DNA of 64,000 bases from an uncultured Blautia sp. (GCA_934364795.1 CAKRMK010000017.1:7500-71499), one strand, 5' to 3'. Numbered from the stretch's first letter, positions 51,753 to 61,353 are shown. Numbers and translations: made by a program. The notes: generated from the sequence alone by a model not told the origin.

Positions 51753-52943
51753 TTAACTTAATTTATCCAGAATAGAATGTCCAATGGTTCCTTCCGGCAT
51801 TTTTACCCCAAAGTTCTCTGCTATGGAAGCTCCTATCACAGCGAAAGTATCTTCATTCTCAAGAGGTCCTCCCGTTTTCATTCTGCATGAGTAAGCAAGG
51901 AAAGGAACATACTCCCTGGTATGGTCTGTTCCGTTGTAGGTAGGGTCATTTCCATGGTCTGCTGTAAGGATCAAAAGATCATTTTCTCTTAATTCTTCCA
52001 GCAAAACACCCAGGTTTTTGTCAAATTTCTCGATTTCTTTTCCATAGCCTTCCACATTTCTTCTGTGTCCCCACAGTGCATCAAAATCAACCAGATTCAC
52101 AAAGCACAGCCCCTTAAAATCTTCCCTGCAGATTTCAATAGTCTGCTCCATGCCATGAACAGAGCTGTCTGAATGATAGGTTTTCGTAATTCCCTCGCCA
52201 CAGAAAATATCATTGATCTTTCCAACACCGATTACGTCAAATCCATTATCCTTCAGAGCATTTAATGCAGTCAGGCCGGTTGGCTTCAGGGCATAATCAT
52301 GGCGGTTGCTTGTACGCTTAAATTCCCCTTTCTTTTTGCCTACATAAGGTCTGGCGATCACACGGCCCACACGCCACTCATCCTTCATGGTGATCTCTCT
52401 TGCAATCTCGCAGCAGCGGTACAGATTCTGAAGATCAAAGGTTTCTTCATTTCCACAGATCTGAAGTACTGAATCAGCAGATGTATAGACAATCATGGCT
52501 CCTGTGGCAATTTCTTCCTCTCCAAGCTCCTCGATAATCTGAGTTCCGCTGGCACTTTTGTTTCCGATTACCCTCTTGCCGCAGCGTTTTTCCAGTTCTG
52601 CGATCAGTTCTGGCGGAAAACCGGTATCTGTAAAGGTGATAAATGGTTTTTCCGTCTTAATTCCCATCATTTCCCAGTGTCCGGTCATGGTATCTTTCCC
52701 GTTGCTTGCTTCGCCAACACGCATATATCTGCCTATGGGATGTTCTTCACCACTCATATTTCCTGCTGGATGAAGGTTTAACATACCCATTTTTTTCAGG
52801 TTTGGTATATTAAGGGAACCCATTTTATCCAGAATATGTCCGAAGGTATCCACTCCTACATCACCAAACTTTTCTGAATCCGGCATCGCGCCGATGCCCA
52901 GAGAATCCAGGACGATCACAAAGATCCTTTCATATTTTTTCAA
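51753..52943 (-). CDS. deoB: Phosphopentomutase
   Basis: A 396-residue mutase that turns (deoxy)ribose-1-phosphate into the 5-phosphate. It has the metal site [25 protein letters not shown] with the phosphorylated Thr, HDYALKP and [11 protein letters not shown] favour a TTG start at 52943 ([14 protein letters not shown]) because GGGGGA lies seven bases before it. The ATG at 52958 has a site only two bases away. It links the phosphorylases to deoC. Confidence 0.93.
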   Translation of the reverse strand: MKKYERIFVIVLDSLGIGAMPDSEKFGDVGVDTFGHILDKMGSLNIPNLKKMGMLNLHPAGNMSGEEHPIGRYMRVGEASNGKDTMTGHWEMMGIKTEKPFITFTDTGFPPELIAELEKRCGKRVIGNKSASGTQIIEELGEEEIATGAMIVYTSADSVLQICGNEETFDLQNLYRCCEIAREITMKDEWRVGRVIARPYVGKKKGEFKRTSNRHDYALKPTGLTALNALKDNGFDVIGVGKINDIFCGEGITKTYHSDSSVHGMEQTIEICREDFKGLCFVNLVDFDALWGHRRNVEGYGKEIEKFDKNLGVLLEELRENDLLILTADHGNDPTYNGTDHTREYVPFLAYSCRMKTGGPLENEDTFAVIGASIAENFGVKMPEGTIGHSILDKLS

Positions 52944-52991
52944 AATAAAATCCCCCATTTCCTGTTACATTTTTCTTTTTTGTTCCTGCAG

Positions 52992-53975
52992 TCAGATAGA
53001 TGTCCTTTGCAGTTCTTTATATAACCGTTCCTTCACTGCGTCATCCGCAAAAGCTGTAGCCACTGCATTTTTCATCATTACCAAAATTTCTCCATCTGTT
53101 ATTCCATAGTTTTCCTGAATAAAATGAAGTTCTTTCGTCAATGTTGTATTACTTACTGTACGGTTATCTGTATTTATGGAAACCTTCAGTCCTGCATTGA
53201 GAAATTCACGGATGGGATAACAGGCAGCACTTTCTACTGCTTTTGTCTGAAGGTTACTGATGGGACACATTTCAATTCCAATGCCCTTCCCTGCCAGCTC
53301 TTTTTGAAAATCTGCATGTCCTTTTAAGGCAATTCCGTGTCCGATTCTGCCTGCACCTGCCTTTACTGCATCCATAACATTCTGCACACTTCCACACTCT
53401 CCTGCATGAAGGGTAAAAGGCATTTCCAGCTTTCGGGTATTTTCAAAAAGCTCCATAAACAATGACATGGGATAAGATGCTTCTGCTCCTGCCAGATCTG
53501 CTGCACACACGCCACAGCCAAGATATTTTCTGGCTGTTCTGATCATGCGGAAATTATCCTCCTGACTGTGATGGCGCATGGCACAGGTGATCACTCCAAA
53601 ATCAATTCCAAAGTCTTTTTTGCCCTGTTCCAGCCCTTTTAACAGTGCTTCTATTACAGACCTGCAGTCCATATCTGAAGTTTCTGATAAAAGAGGGGCA
53701 AAACGGATTTCTGCATAGCATACATTTTCCTGGCTCATACTTTTTAATACATCATAGCCAGCCATTTCAAGACCTTTTTCATCCATAATACACTGGCCAG
53801 GAAGAGAAAATTTCTCCAGATATTCTGCAAGACTGGTACAGTCATCCGCTACACTAAGTTCTTCTGGCTGTACTTTTCTTCCAAGCCGTGTTTCCATAAA
53901 CTCCCTGCTAAGGGAGCCATCCAGATGACAATGCAGCTCAATTTTGGGAATTGCAATTAATTCTTGGATTGTCAT
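52992..53975 (-). CDS. add: Adenosine deaminase
   Basis: A 327-residue enzyme that converts (deoxy)adenosine to (deoxy)inosine. Zinc ligands are in ELHCHLDGS (HxH), the catalytic HAGE, GHGIALK and NTDNR. Length is typical. AGGAG precedes ATG 53975. Its upstream neighbour across a repeat is cdd, and it supplies inosine to the purine nucleoside phosphorylase in the same cluster. Confidence 0.95.
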   Translation of the reverse strand: MTIQELIAIPKIELHCHLDGSLSREFMETRLGRKVQPEELSVADDCTSLAEYLEKFSLPGQCIMDEKGLEMAGYDVLKSMSQENVCYAEIRFAPLLSETSDMDCRSVIEALLKGLEQGKKDFGIDFGVITCAMRHHSQEDNFRMIRTARKYLGCGVCAADLAGAEASYPMSLFMELFENTRKLEMPFTLHAGECGSVQNVMDAVKAGAGRIGHGIALKGHADFQKELAGKGIGIEMCPISNLQTKAVESAACYPIREFLNAGLKVSINTDNRTVSNTTLTKELHFIQENYGITDGEILVMMKNAVATAFADDAVKERLYKELQRTSI

Positions 53976-54049
53976 AGTATTTCTCCTGCAATTTTCTTTT
54001 CATTTTCAGGCATATAAAACACTGCCTGATTTTTCTTTCTTCCCTGACT

Positions 54050-54071
54050 TAATTTTGAAGGGCAGGCTCTA
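54050..54071. repeat. Right-end fragment of repeat family 1 abutting the full copy
   Basis: TTTTGAAGGGCAGGCTCTAG matches the right end of copy 26895-26983 (TTTTGGGGGCAGGCTCTAG) and shares TCTAGA with the left end of the next copy, so two copies are head to tail. Confidence 0.5.
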
Positions 54072-54233
54072 GAGCGTGTTTGAAAAAGGCTTTCTGCAAG
54101 ATGTGCGTCACAATTTGTGGGAGATTTTGCCCGGATGAGGGCGCCGTAGCGGGCTACGGCAACTGAATTCGGGTAAAATATACCGCAAAGTGGGGCGTGC
54201 AGATTGTGGGAATGATTTTTCAAACAGGCTCTA
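54070..54233. repeat. Dispersed repeat family 1, full-length copy (164 bp)
   Basis: The left end is TAGAGCGTGTTTGAAAAAGG and the right end GATTTTTCAAACAGGCTCTA, a terminal inverted repeat of about 18 bp with few mismatches. The centre has a hairpin, GCCGTAG-CGGG-CTACGGC. All other copies look like deletions or fragments of this one. The right end supplies the TAG stop of cdd. An 83-codon frame crossing it is not a gene. Confidence 0.85.
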
Positions 54234-54656
54234 AGCCAGATTCAGCGGACCAAAGCCCAGGGGAAGAAGTTCTTTTAAGGTATAAATGTCATAATGATCC
54301 TTATCCACTGCCAGGATGATCTGGAAGGTTTCCGGATCACAGAACTCCATCATAACCTGTCTGCACACGCCGCAGGGTGCTGCGTATTCTGTAAGAACGC
54401 CATCCTTGCCTCCTACTACGCAGATTGCCTGAAATTCCTTTATTCCCTGGCTTACAGCCTTAAAAAATGCAGTTCTTTCCGCACAGTTTGTGGCTGTATA
54501 GCCTGCATTTTCAATATTACAGCCAGTATAAATCTCACTGTTTTTTCCAAGCAAAGCTGCTCCAACTTTAAAATTGGAATATGGTGTATAGGAATATTTT
54601 AACTGCCCGATTGCAGTATGGATCAGCTTTTCAATCAGCTCTTTTTCCAAGTTCAT
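54231..54656 (-). CDS. cdd: Cytidine deaminase
   Basis: A 141-residue zinc enzyme that deaminates (deoxy)cytidine. It has NIENAGYTATNCAERTAFF (zinc Cys and catalytic Glu) and PCGVCRQVMMEF (two zinc Cys). The stop TAG lies in the terminal inverted repeat of the 54070-54233 element, directly after NLA. It sits between deoC and add. Confidence 0.95.
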   Translation of the reverse strand: MNLEKELIEKLIHTAIGQLKYSYTPYSNFKVGAALLGKNSEIYTGCNIENAGYTATNCAERTAFFKAVSQGIKEFQAICVVGGKDGVLTEYAAPCGVCRQVMMEFCDPETFQIILAVDKDHYDIYTLKELLPLGFGPLNLA

Positions 54657-54673
54657 ACCTCTTTTCTGTACAG

Positions 54674-54695
54674 CTTAGACTGTTTTTGAAAAATC
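54674..54695. repeat. Degenerate family 1 terminus beside deoC
   Basis: TTAGACTGTTTTTGAAAAAT resembles the terminus TTAGAGCCTGTTTGAAAAAT. It touches the deoC stop codon (TGA at 54696-54694). Confidence 0.4.
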
Positions 54696-55359
54696 AATAT
54701 CCGGTAGCTTTTTCGTTTTTTACAATCTTGATAATACGGCTGGTTCCCAGTCTGTCAGCTCCAAGAGCAAGGAACTTTTCTGCATCTTCAAGGGAGGAAA
54801 TGCCACCGGCAGCTTTCATTTTCACATTCGGTCCGATATGCTTTGCAAACAGTTCAATGTCTGCAAAAGTTGCGCCTGCACCACCAAAACCGGTAGAAGT
54901 CTTAATATAATCTGCACCAGCATTTGTTACGATCTCACACATTTTAATTTTTTCTTCATCTGTAAGGAAACAGGTTTCGATAATAACCTTCAGGATTTTA
55001 TCACCGCATGCTGCCTTTAAGGTGCGGATCTCATTCTCGATCAGATCATATTTTTTGTCCTTCAGCCATCCGATATTGATAACCATATCAATTTCGGAAG
55101 CACCATTTTCAAGGGCATCTTTTGTCTCAAATTCTTTGGCTTTTGTTGTCATGTAACCATTTGGGAAACCAATTACAGTACAGATTGCCATTTTTCCATC
55201 TACATATTCTGCTGCCTGTTTTACATAGCTTGGCGGAATGCATACTGATGCAGTTTTATATTCCATTGCATCGTCACAGATCTGTTTGATTTCTTCCCAG
55301 GTAGATGGCTGGAGAAGAAGTGTGTGATCTACATGTTTTAAAATTTCTTTTACGTCCAT
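54694..55359 (-). CDS. deoC: Deoxyribose-phosphate aldolase
   Basis: A 221-residue class I aldolase that splits deoxyribose-5-phosphate into acetaldehyde and glyceraldehyde-3-phosphate. The Schiff-base lysine is in [15 protein letters not shown], and the second Lys is in MKAAGGIS. It has [14 protein letters not shown] and VCIPPSYV. It completes the path from deoxynucleosides to central metabolism within the cluster. Confidence 0.95.
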   Translation of the reverse strand: MDVKEILKHVDHTLLLQPSTWEEIKQICDDAMEYKTASVCIPPSYVKQAAEYVDGKMAICTVIGFPNGYMTTKAKEFETKDALENGASEIDMVINIGWLKDKKYDLIENEIRTLKAACGDKILKVIIETCFLTDEEKIKMCEIVTNAGADYIKTSTGFGGAGATFADIELFAKHIGPNVKMKAAGGISSLEDAEKFLALGADRLGTSRIIKIVKNEKATGY

Positions 55360-55422
55360 TTATTATCCTCGTTTCTGTTATTGTGCTAAATTCTCTGCAC
55401 CCTGAAATTGCTACCGTTAATC

Positions 55423-56202
55423 TTAATTCGCCTGATCCTCTTTAATCAGCTTTCTCACTGCTTCTACTGCCACCCGGATTGCCATATCTGTATCATGTAC
55501 AACCGGATTGTCAAGTCCCAGCTTTTCTCTCTCCTGATTTGCAATTACCAGGAAACAGGAGCCTGCTCTTGCACGAAGCTTTCCTGCTGCAATAAAAAGT
55601 GCTGCTGATTCCATTTCAGAAGCAAGGCATCCCATTTTTTTCCATGCTTCCCACTTATTGATCAGCTCATATCCTACTGGCATTGCTTCTGGCTCATGCT
55701 GTCCGTAAAAAGCATCTTTGCACTGCACGACTCCAGTGTGATAAGAAAGCTTTTTCTCTTTTGCAGCTGCAACAAGAGCATTGGTTACGTCTAAGTTGGC
55801 TACTGCCGGATACTCAATTGGAGCATATTCCCGGCTGGTTCCCTCCATACGGATGGCACCTGTGGCAATTACCACATCTCCGCTTTTTACTTCCGGCTGC
55901 ATGCCGCCGCAGGTTCCGATTCGTACAAAAGTGTCTGCACCGCACCGGGAAAGCTCTTCCATTGCAATTGATGCAGATGGACCGCCAATTCCGGTGGATG
56001 TTACACTGACCTTTACCCCGTCTAAAGTTCCTGTATATGTGATATATTCTCTGTTGTCAGCTATGAGAACCGGATTGTCAAAATACTGGGCAATTTTCAC
56101 GCACCTTTTTGGATCTCCTGGCATGATCACATACCGGCCTACTTCCCCCTTTGCAACCTGAATATGATACTGCCTGCTGGCATCCTCTGAATAATTTTTC
56201 AT
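55423..56202 (-). CDS. udp: Uridine phosphorylase
   Basis: A 259-residue nucleoside phosphorylase of the hexameric family. It has [51 protein letters not shown] and SEMESAALF (catalytic region). The [16 protein letters not shown] segment fits uridine specificity. The true start is ATG 56202 (MKNYSED) with GGAG upstream; the longer frame to 56319 runs through repeat 56263-56331. Confidence 0.92.
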   Translation of the reverse strand: MKNYSEDASRQYHIQVAKGEVGRYVIMPGDPKRCVKIAQYFDNPVLIADNREYITYTGTLDGVKVSVTSTGIGGPSASIAMEELSRCGADTFVRIGTCGGMQPEVKSGDVVIATGAIRMEGTSREYAPIEYPAVANLDVTNALVAAAKEKKLSYHTGVVQCKDAFYGQHEPEAMPVGYELINKWEAWKKMGCLASEMESAALFIAAGKLRARAGSCFLVIANQEREKLGLDNPVVHDTDMAIRVAVEAVRKLIKEDQAN

Positions 56203-56262
56203 AGTGTCACCTTCTCCTAAATCTTTATTACATAATTCTACTGCACTGCCTGTGAATTGTTT

Positions 56263-56331
56263 CGCCGCAATGTGGCTTTCACAAATTGTGACGCACAGAT
56301 TGCGGGAATGATTTTTCAAACACGCGCTAGT
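56263..56331. repeat. Dispersed repeat family 1, degraded right-hand copy
   Basis: CGCACAGATTGCGGGAATGA followed by TTTTTCAAACACGCGCTAG matches the right half of 54070-54233. The left part is diverged. It lies 8 bp from the permease stop at 56339. Confidence 0.65.
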
Positions 56332-56338
56332 ATCTCAT

Positions 56339-57280
56339 TTATCTTTGTCCCTTATCGTACGGAATACCTTCCGCCTTCGGTGCTCTGGAGTTCTTGGATA
56401 CAAATACAAGAACAATCAGAGAAATAATATACGGGAACATATTATATAATGTACTTGGAAGCTTCAAAGCAACCAGTGCATCAAAGCCTGTATATACGTT
56501 TGACAGAGCGCGGAACAGACCGAACAGAAGGGCTGCCAGTCCGATATTCACCGGTTTCCACTGTCCGAAGATCATAACAGCCAGTGCCAGGAAACCAAAG
56601 CCTGCAACTCCGTTCTCAAATTTCCACTCGCTGACACCAGCGGTAATATAAACCAGTCCCCCAAGACCGCCAAGTGCGCCGGAAATCAGAACGCCTGCAT
56701 AACGCATTTTGAAAACATTGATACCTACAGAATCCGCAGCCTGTGGATGCTCGCCACATGCCATAAGGCGAAGTCCGAATCTTGTTTTATAAAGCACAAT
56801 ATAAGAAGCAATGAGAATCAGCAGGGCAAAAAGCATAAACCAGCTGAACTCAAATTTTCCAATTCTTACCAGAAATGCCTTTTTTGCAGCCTTGTAAGCT
56901 ACAGTTGAAGAAACATTGTCCGGATTCTCTGCCATATTAATAGCTCTTACAATAACAACGGCTGCTGCCGGTCCCAGCAGGTTTAAGGCAGTACCAACAA
57001 GTGTCTGGTCTGCATTAAAATTAATAGCAGCCACACCAAGAAGCAGAGAAAACACCATGCCCACAAGCACACTTGCAAGAACAACCAGAAGGATCACAAC
57101 TGCTGCCGGAGCAGATTCCGGAAGATATTTCATCATTAGGGCTCCACCAAGGGCTCCCATAACCATAATTCCTTCAAGACCGATATTGATTACACCACTG
57201 TGCTCAGAAAAACAGCCGCCAAGTGCTACGAGAATCAATACAGAAGCAAATATTAATGTATACTGAATCAATAATAACAT
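56339..57280 (-). CDS. nupQ: Nucleoside ABC transporter permease (NupQ type)
   Basis: A 313-residue membrane permease of the BMP-type (guanosine/nucleoside) uptake system. About nine transmembrane helices are seen; GVINIGLEGIMVMGALGGAL and MACGEHPQAADSVGINVFKMRY are family signatures. It follows nupP, sharing one base with it (57280). With NupO and NupP it forms the membrane complex that imports nucleosides for the salvage enzymes. Confidence 0.93.
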   Translation of the reverse strand: MLLLIQYTLIFASVLILVALGGCFSEHSGVINIGLEGIMVMGALGGALMMKYLPESAPAAVVILLVVLASVLVGMVFSLLLGVAAINFNADQTLVGTALNLLGPAAAVVIVRAINMAENPDNVSSTVAYKAAKKAFLVRIGKFEFSWFMLFALLILIASYIVLYKTRFGLRLMACGEHPQAADSVGINVFKMRYAGVLISGALGGLGGLVYITAGVSEWKFENGVAGFGFLALAVMIFGQWKPVNIGLAALLFGLFRALSNVYTGFDALVALKLPSTLYNMFPYIISLIVLVFVSKNSRAPKAEGIPYDKGQR

Positions 57281-58410
57281 TATTTTTCTCCTCCTTTTGC
57301 AGCTTTTTTCTCATCTCTCTTGTCGAGATAACGGTTTAACCAGAGTTTGAAGAAGAATACAAATCCGCACAGGTAAATAATAAATGCGGAAATCAGATCA
57401 GAGATCTGTGCACAGTACATGGTCTTATCTACATAGCTTCCACCACTTGTAATGTGCTGGATAAAATAGGAAGAAAAAATAGCTCCAATGGGATGAAGGC
57501 CGCCAAGGAAGGCTGCTGCAATTCCGTTAAAGCCCATGCCCGGAACAGTTGTCTGCTGTACCATCCAGGTTTCAATTCCGCTAAGATAGAAAACAGCTGC
57601 ACCAAGTCCTGCAAGACCGCCGGCGATCATCATGGTTACAATAGTATTTCTCTTCTCTTTCATACCACAGTATTTCGCAGCATTTTTGTTCATACCTGTT
57701 GCACGAAGTTCAAAACCAAATTTTGTTTTTTCCAGAAGTACCCATACAATAATTGCCATTACCACAGAAATAATAAGACCGATGGATACAAATTTGTTTC
57801 CGGAAAAGATCTCATCCAGACCACAGTTTGGAAGAAGTGCACTCTTATTTCCGCTGGAAAGATCTACCGTATATGGCGTGGATTCCGATTTTACCTGGGT
57901 AAGAAGCATGTTTACCACGTACAGGGAAATCCAGTTTAACATAATACAGGAAATAACCTCATTTACATTAAAGTAAGCTTTCAGTGCACCGGAAACACCG
58001 CCTACCAGCGCTGCAATCACAATTGCCGCAATCATACATACATACCAGGGCATACCAAGCTTTAATGCAAAATACAGGGAGGCTCCGGCCCCAACTACAT
58101 ACTGTCCTGCTGCTCCGATGTTAAAAAGTCCAACCTTGTAAGCAAACAGAACGGAAAGGGAACACATAAGAAGTGCAGAAGCCTTTACCAAAGTGGTTCC
58201 CATATATTTCAGCATTGCTTTCTGGCTTGGATAATAAAAATAGTTTTTCATAATCGCTGTAATAGCGCCTGCGGCTCCTGCCGGATTGATGATAAGAAGT
58301 ACCACATATCCGATAAGAAGGCCGATTACAATACATAAAAGAGAGGCAATGATGGTCTGAACCGCATTGTTTCTCAGAATGCTTGCTTTCTTTTTGGATT
58401 CATTATTCAT
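57280..58410 (-). CDS. nupP: Nucleoside ABC transporter permease (NupP type)
   Basis: A 376-residue second permease, longer than NupQ, with about nine or ten transmembrane helices. It has LFNIGAAGQYVVGAGASLYF and FELRATGMNKNAAKYCGM. ATG 58410 (MNNESKKKA) has AAGGAG ten bases before it and overlaps the nupO stop by 8 bp; the longer frame to 58455 lies inside nupO. It works with NupO, NupQ and the BMP-family binding protein. Confidence 0.92.
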   Translation of the reverse strand: MNNESKKKASILRNNAVQTIIASLLCIVIGLLIGYVVLLIINPAGAAGAITAIMKNYFYYPSQKAMLKYMGTTLVKASALLMCSLSVLFAYKVGLFNIGAAGQYVVGAGASLYFALKLGMPWYVCMIAAIVIAALVGGVSGALKAYFNVNEVISCIMLNWISLYVVNMLLTQVKSESTPYTVDLSSGNKSALLPNCGLDEIFSGNKFVSIGLIISVVMAIIVWVLLEKTKFGFELRATGMNKNAAKYCGMKEKRNTIVTMMIAGGLAGLGAAVFYLSGIETWMVQQTTVPGMGFNGIAAAFLGGLHPIGAIFSSYFIQHITSGGSYVDKTMYCAQISDLISAFIIYLCGFVFFFKLWLNRYLDKRDEKKAAKGGEK

Positions 58411-59944
58411 TGCTCTTCGTCTCCTTTCTCTTTGAGCCGGCCATGTAAAGACCAAGTTCCTCTACAGTTACCTTCTTCGGATCAAATTCTCCTACAATTT
58501 CTCCTTCGTACATTACTAAAATTCTGTCTGATACGTTCATAACCTCGTCCAGCTCCAGACTGATAAGGAGAACGCCTTTGCCTGCATCTCTTGCCTGTAC
58601 CAGCTGTTTGTGGACATGCTCAATAGCTCCAACGTCCAGACCACGGGTTGGCTGCACTGCAATAAGAAGCTCCGGATTCTTGTCGATTTCACGGGCAATG
58701 ATGGCTTTCTGCTGGTTTCCACCAGACATGGATCTTGCCTTTGTAATGGCACCCTGGCCGGAGCGGATGTCATACTGTTCGATCAGGCGGTTGGCATATT
58801 TGCGGATTTCCTTACGTTTCAGGAAACCAAATTTATTGGTGAACTGTGGCTCAAAATAACGCTGAAGGACAATGTTGTCTTCCAGGGAATAATCCAGTAC
58901 CAGACCATGTTTGTGACGGTCCTCCGGAATATGGCTCATACCGGAGGTAAGACGCTCACGGATTGGCATATGTGTAATATCTTTTCCATTCATGGTGATT
59001 GTTCCACTCTTTAATGGCTCAAGCCCGGAAAGTCCGTAAACGAATTCTGTCTGTCCGTTTCCGTCAATTCCTGCAATACATACAATCTCTCCTCTGTGAA
59101 CCTGAAGGGAAACACCATTAACTGCATTATTCTTATGACGTTTGGAAGCAACTACCATATCTTTGACATCCAGAACAACTTCACCAGGTTTCGCTTCTTC
59201 TTTTTCTACAACGAAGTTTACATCTCGTCCAACCATCATGGCAGAAAGCTTCTCCGGGTTCGTATCCTTGATATCTACAGTTCCGATGTATTTTCCTTTA
59301 CGGAGAACGGTACAGCGGTCTGCAACCTGCATGATCTCCCCAAGCTTGTGGGTAATGAACAGAATACTTTTACCCTCTGCTGCCAGATTCTTCATAATCT
59401 GCATTAATTCCTGAATCTCCTGGGGTGTAAGCACTGCAGTGGGCTCGTCGAAAATCAGGATCTCATTGTCACGGTAAAGCATTTTCAGGATCTCTGTTCT
59501 CTGCTGCATACCTACTGTGGTATCCTCGATAATGGCATCCGGATCTACAGAAAGGCCATACTTCTCTGAAAGGGCCATAACCTTTTTACGAGCGCCCTCT
59601 TTCTGAAGAAAACCGTTCTTCGTTGTCTCTACACCCAGGATAATGTTATCCAGGACACTGAAACATTCAACTAATTTAAAATGCTGGTGCACCATTCCGA
59701 TTCCAAGGTCATTGGCATCGTTAGGGTCTTTGATTTCTACTTTTTTGCCGTCCTTGCGAATCTCGCCTTCTTCTGGCTGATATAAGCCAAAAAGAACACT
59801 CATCAAAGTGGACTTGCCTGCTCCGTTTTCACCTAACAGAGCGTGAATCTCACCTTTTTTCAACTGAAGTGTGATATTGTCATTTGCGATGATTCCGGGA
59901 AAACGTTTGGTTATTCCCAGCATTTCAATTGCATATTCACTCAT
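58403..59944 (-). CDS. nupO: Nucleoside ABC transporter ATP-binding protein (NupO type)
   Basis: A 513-residue duplicated ATPase. The first half has Walker A GENGAGKST and Walker B LIFDEPTAVLTP. The second half has a degenerate Walker A (GIDGNGQTE) and SGGNQQKAIIAREI with a divergent Walker B (LLIAVQPTRGLD). This one-active, one-degenerate layout is normal for the sugar/nucleoside group. ATG 59944 has AAGGAG nine bases before it. It lies 242 bp downstream of bmpA. Confidence 0.95.
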   Translation of the reverse strand: MSEYAIEMLGITKRFPGIIANDNITLQLKKGEIHALLGENGAGKSTLMSVLFGLYQPEEGEIRKDGKKVEIKDPNDANDLGIGMVHQHFKLVECFSVLDNIILGVETTKNGFLQKEGARKKVMALSEKYGLSVDPDAIIEDTTVGMQQRTEILKMLYRDNEILIFDEPTAVLTPQEIQELMQIMKNLAAEGKSILFITHKLGEIMQVADRCTVLRKGKYIGTVDIKDTNPEKLSAMMVGRDVNFVVEKEEAKPGEVVLDVKDMVVASKRHKNNAVNGVSLQVHRGEIVCIAGIDGNGQTEFVYGLSGLEPLKSGTITMNGKDITHMPIRERLTSGMSHIPEDRHKHGLVLDYSLEDNIVLQRYFEPQFTNKFGFLKRKEIRKYANRLIEQYDIRSGQGAITKARSMSGGNQQKAIIAREIDKNPELLIAVQPTRGLDVGAIEHVHKQLVQARDAGKGVLLISLELDEVMNVSDRILVMYEGEIVGEFDPKKVTVEELGLYMAGSKRKETKSNE

Positions 59945-60186
59945 CTTCGCTTTCTCCTTTTTCATGGCAGTGTCACATCCAGAAGGCACAGGTAATAAAT
60001 TTCTTTATGGGAACAGGCATCTTGCAAGCATGTCTGTTCCGCGTAAAGAAAGGGAAGTGGCTATTGCTCACTCCCCTTTTTTATCCCCTGCGTGGTCATT
60101 GCTCACATCATGACCAATGAGCCCTTCTGCCGGAACACTACTCGTGATTTATAAGTACATTTCGCTACGCGGAGTAGTTGGTTATC
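59945..60186 (-). other. Structured intergenic region between bmpA and nupO
   Basis: The 242-bp gap in an otherwise tight operon holds several hairpins on the minus strand: CTACTC/GAGTAG, TGGTCAT/ATGACCA, GGGGAGTG/CACTTCCC with a following T-rich side, and GAACAG/CTGTTC. It probably causes partial termination or mRNA stabilisation, giving more binding protein than transporter. Confidence 0.5.
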
Positions 60187-61353
60187 TTATTTAATGCTGC
60201 CGTAATCATTAACTGTGATCTCGGTTTCTGGCATTGCTGTGATATCGCTGCTTACCTCGATCTCGCCGTTGTATAATTTCTTTACAAGGTCTTTGTAATC
60301 ATCTACTGTAAAGTTATCATCCCACTGTGTAGTATCCATTGGAAGCTGTACATAATTTTCTTCCGGATTCTCGGATACAAGGCCAAGGTTGTCGATCTTT
60401 CCTGCATAATCAGATTCCCAGCTGCCATCTTTGATTGCATCAAGTGCAGTCTTTACTGTTGGTGCAAGACCCTTCATAGCGGATGTAACAGTGATGTCCT
60501 CACCGATGATTCCGGACTGGTCAGAGTCAACACCGATTACTTTACCGTCAACTTTAGCTGCTGCCTCTGCTGCAGATGTGTAGATTCCACCGCCGCATGC
60601 AAATACAACTTCAACGCCTTTGTTTCCGTACCATGTATCCATGTAAGCTGTGATATCTGCATCGCCGTAGAACTGTCCGCCGCATACATACTCAAGCTCA
60701 ACATCACCTGTGATTCCAAGCTCTTTGGCTGCTTCGTCAGCACCCTGAGCATATCCGTATCCAAAACGGGTAACTGCCGGTACAGACATTCCACCAAGGA
60801 ATCCAAGGTGTTTGTATCCAAGCTTCACTGCTGCGTATCCAGCCATGTATCCGGAAACCTCTTCCTGATAAGTACAGCAGTAAACATTGTCTGCATTGTA
60901 GTAATCTGTTACTTCATAATCATCCGGATTGTAAGTATATCCTTCTCCAACACCCTTCTCGCAGATATCACCTGCACTTACGTCTGGTGCGATGAACTTC
61001 ACATCCGGATACATCTCTGACTGCTCTACAATAGTAGCTGCGAACATATATCCTGGAAGCACGATTACATTAGCGCCATCTGCTACAGCCTGGTCAACAC
61101 TTGCGTTACGTGCCTCATCAGAATCACTCTCTGGTTTGTAATAGTTGAACTCAGAACCATTCTCTGCAGACCATTCCTTACATGCCTCGTAAGTAGTCTG
61201 GTTGAAGCTCTGGTCTGTGATATCTCCGGAGTCGGTTACCATTGCGATCTTCATATCTGCTGCCTCTGCCTTCACCTCTGTTACTCCGTATGCTGGTGCA
61301 AGGGAAAGTGCCATTGCGCCTGCAAGAACCATAGCTGCAATTCTTTTTTTCAT
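60187..61353 (-). CDS. bmpA: BMP-family nucleoside-binding protein, no lipobox
   Basis: A 388-residue exported substrate-binding protein. Signal peptide MKKRIAAMVLAGAMALSLAP is followed by the BMP/PnrA fold (KIAMVTDSGDITDQSFNQTTYE, NVIVLPGYMF, GFLGGMSVPAVTRFGYGYAQGA, VFACGGGIYTS). Gram-positive homologues are lipoproteins, but no Cys follows this signal; cleavage would be near KAEA-AD. It may be lost to the medium or held by another route. AAGGAGG precedes ATG 61353, and the promoter and operators are at 61401-61582. It is the first gene of the nucleoside cluster. Confidence 0.92.
   Translation of the reverse strand: MKKRIAAMVLAGAMALSLAPAYGVTEVKAEAADMKIAMVTDSGDITDQSFNQTTYEACKEWSAENGSEFNYYKPESDSDEARNASVDQAVADGANVIVLPGYMFAATIVEQSEMYPDVKFIAPDVSAGDICEKGVGEGYTYNPDDYEVTDYYNADNVYCCTYQEEVSGYMAGYAAVKLGYKHLGFLGGMSVPAVTRFGYGYAQGADEAAKELGITGDVELEYVCGGQFYGDADITAYMDTWYGNKGVEVVFACGGGIYTSAAEAAAKVDGKVIGVDSDQSGIIGEDITVTSAMKGLAPTVKTALDAIKDGSWESDYAGKIDNLGLVSENPEENYVQLPMDTTQWDDNFTVDDYKDLVKKLYNGEIEVSSDITAMPETEITVNDYGSIK

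Noticed and set aside
53972..54223. 83-codon frame between add and cdd
   Set aside because: It lies almost entirely in the 164-bp repeat and has no ribosome site.
56203..56319. N-terminal extension of uridine phosphorylase
   Set aside because: It runs into repeat 56263-56331. Family members begin near MKNYSED, which has its own ribosome site.
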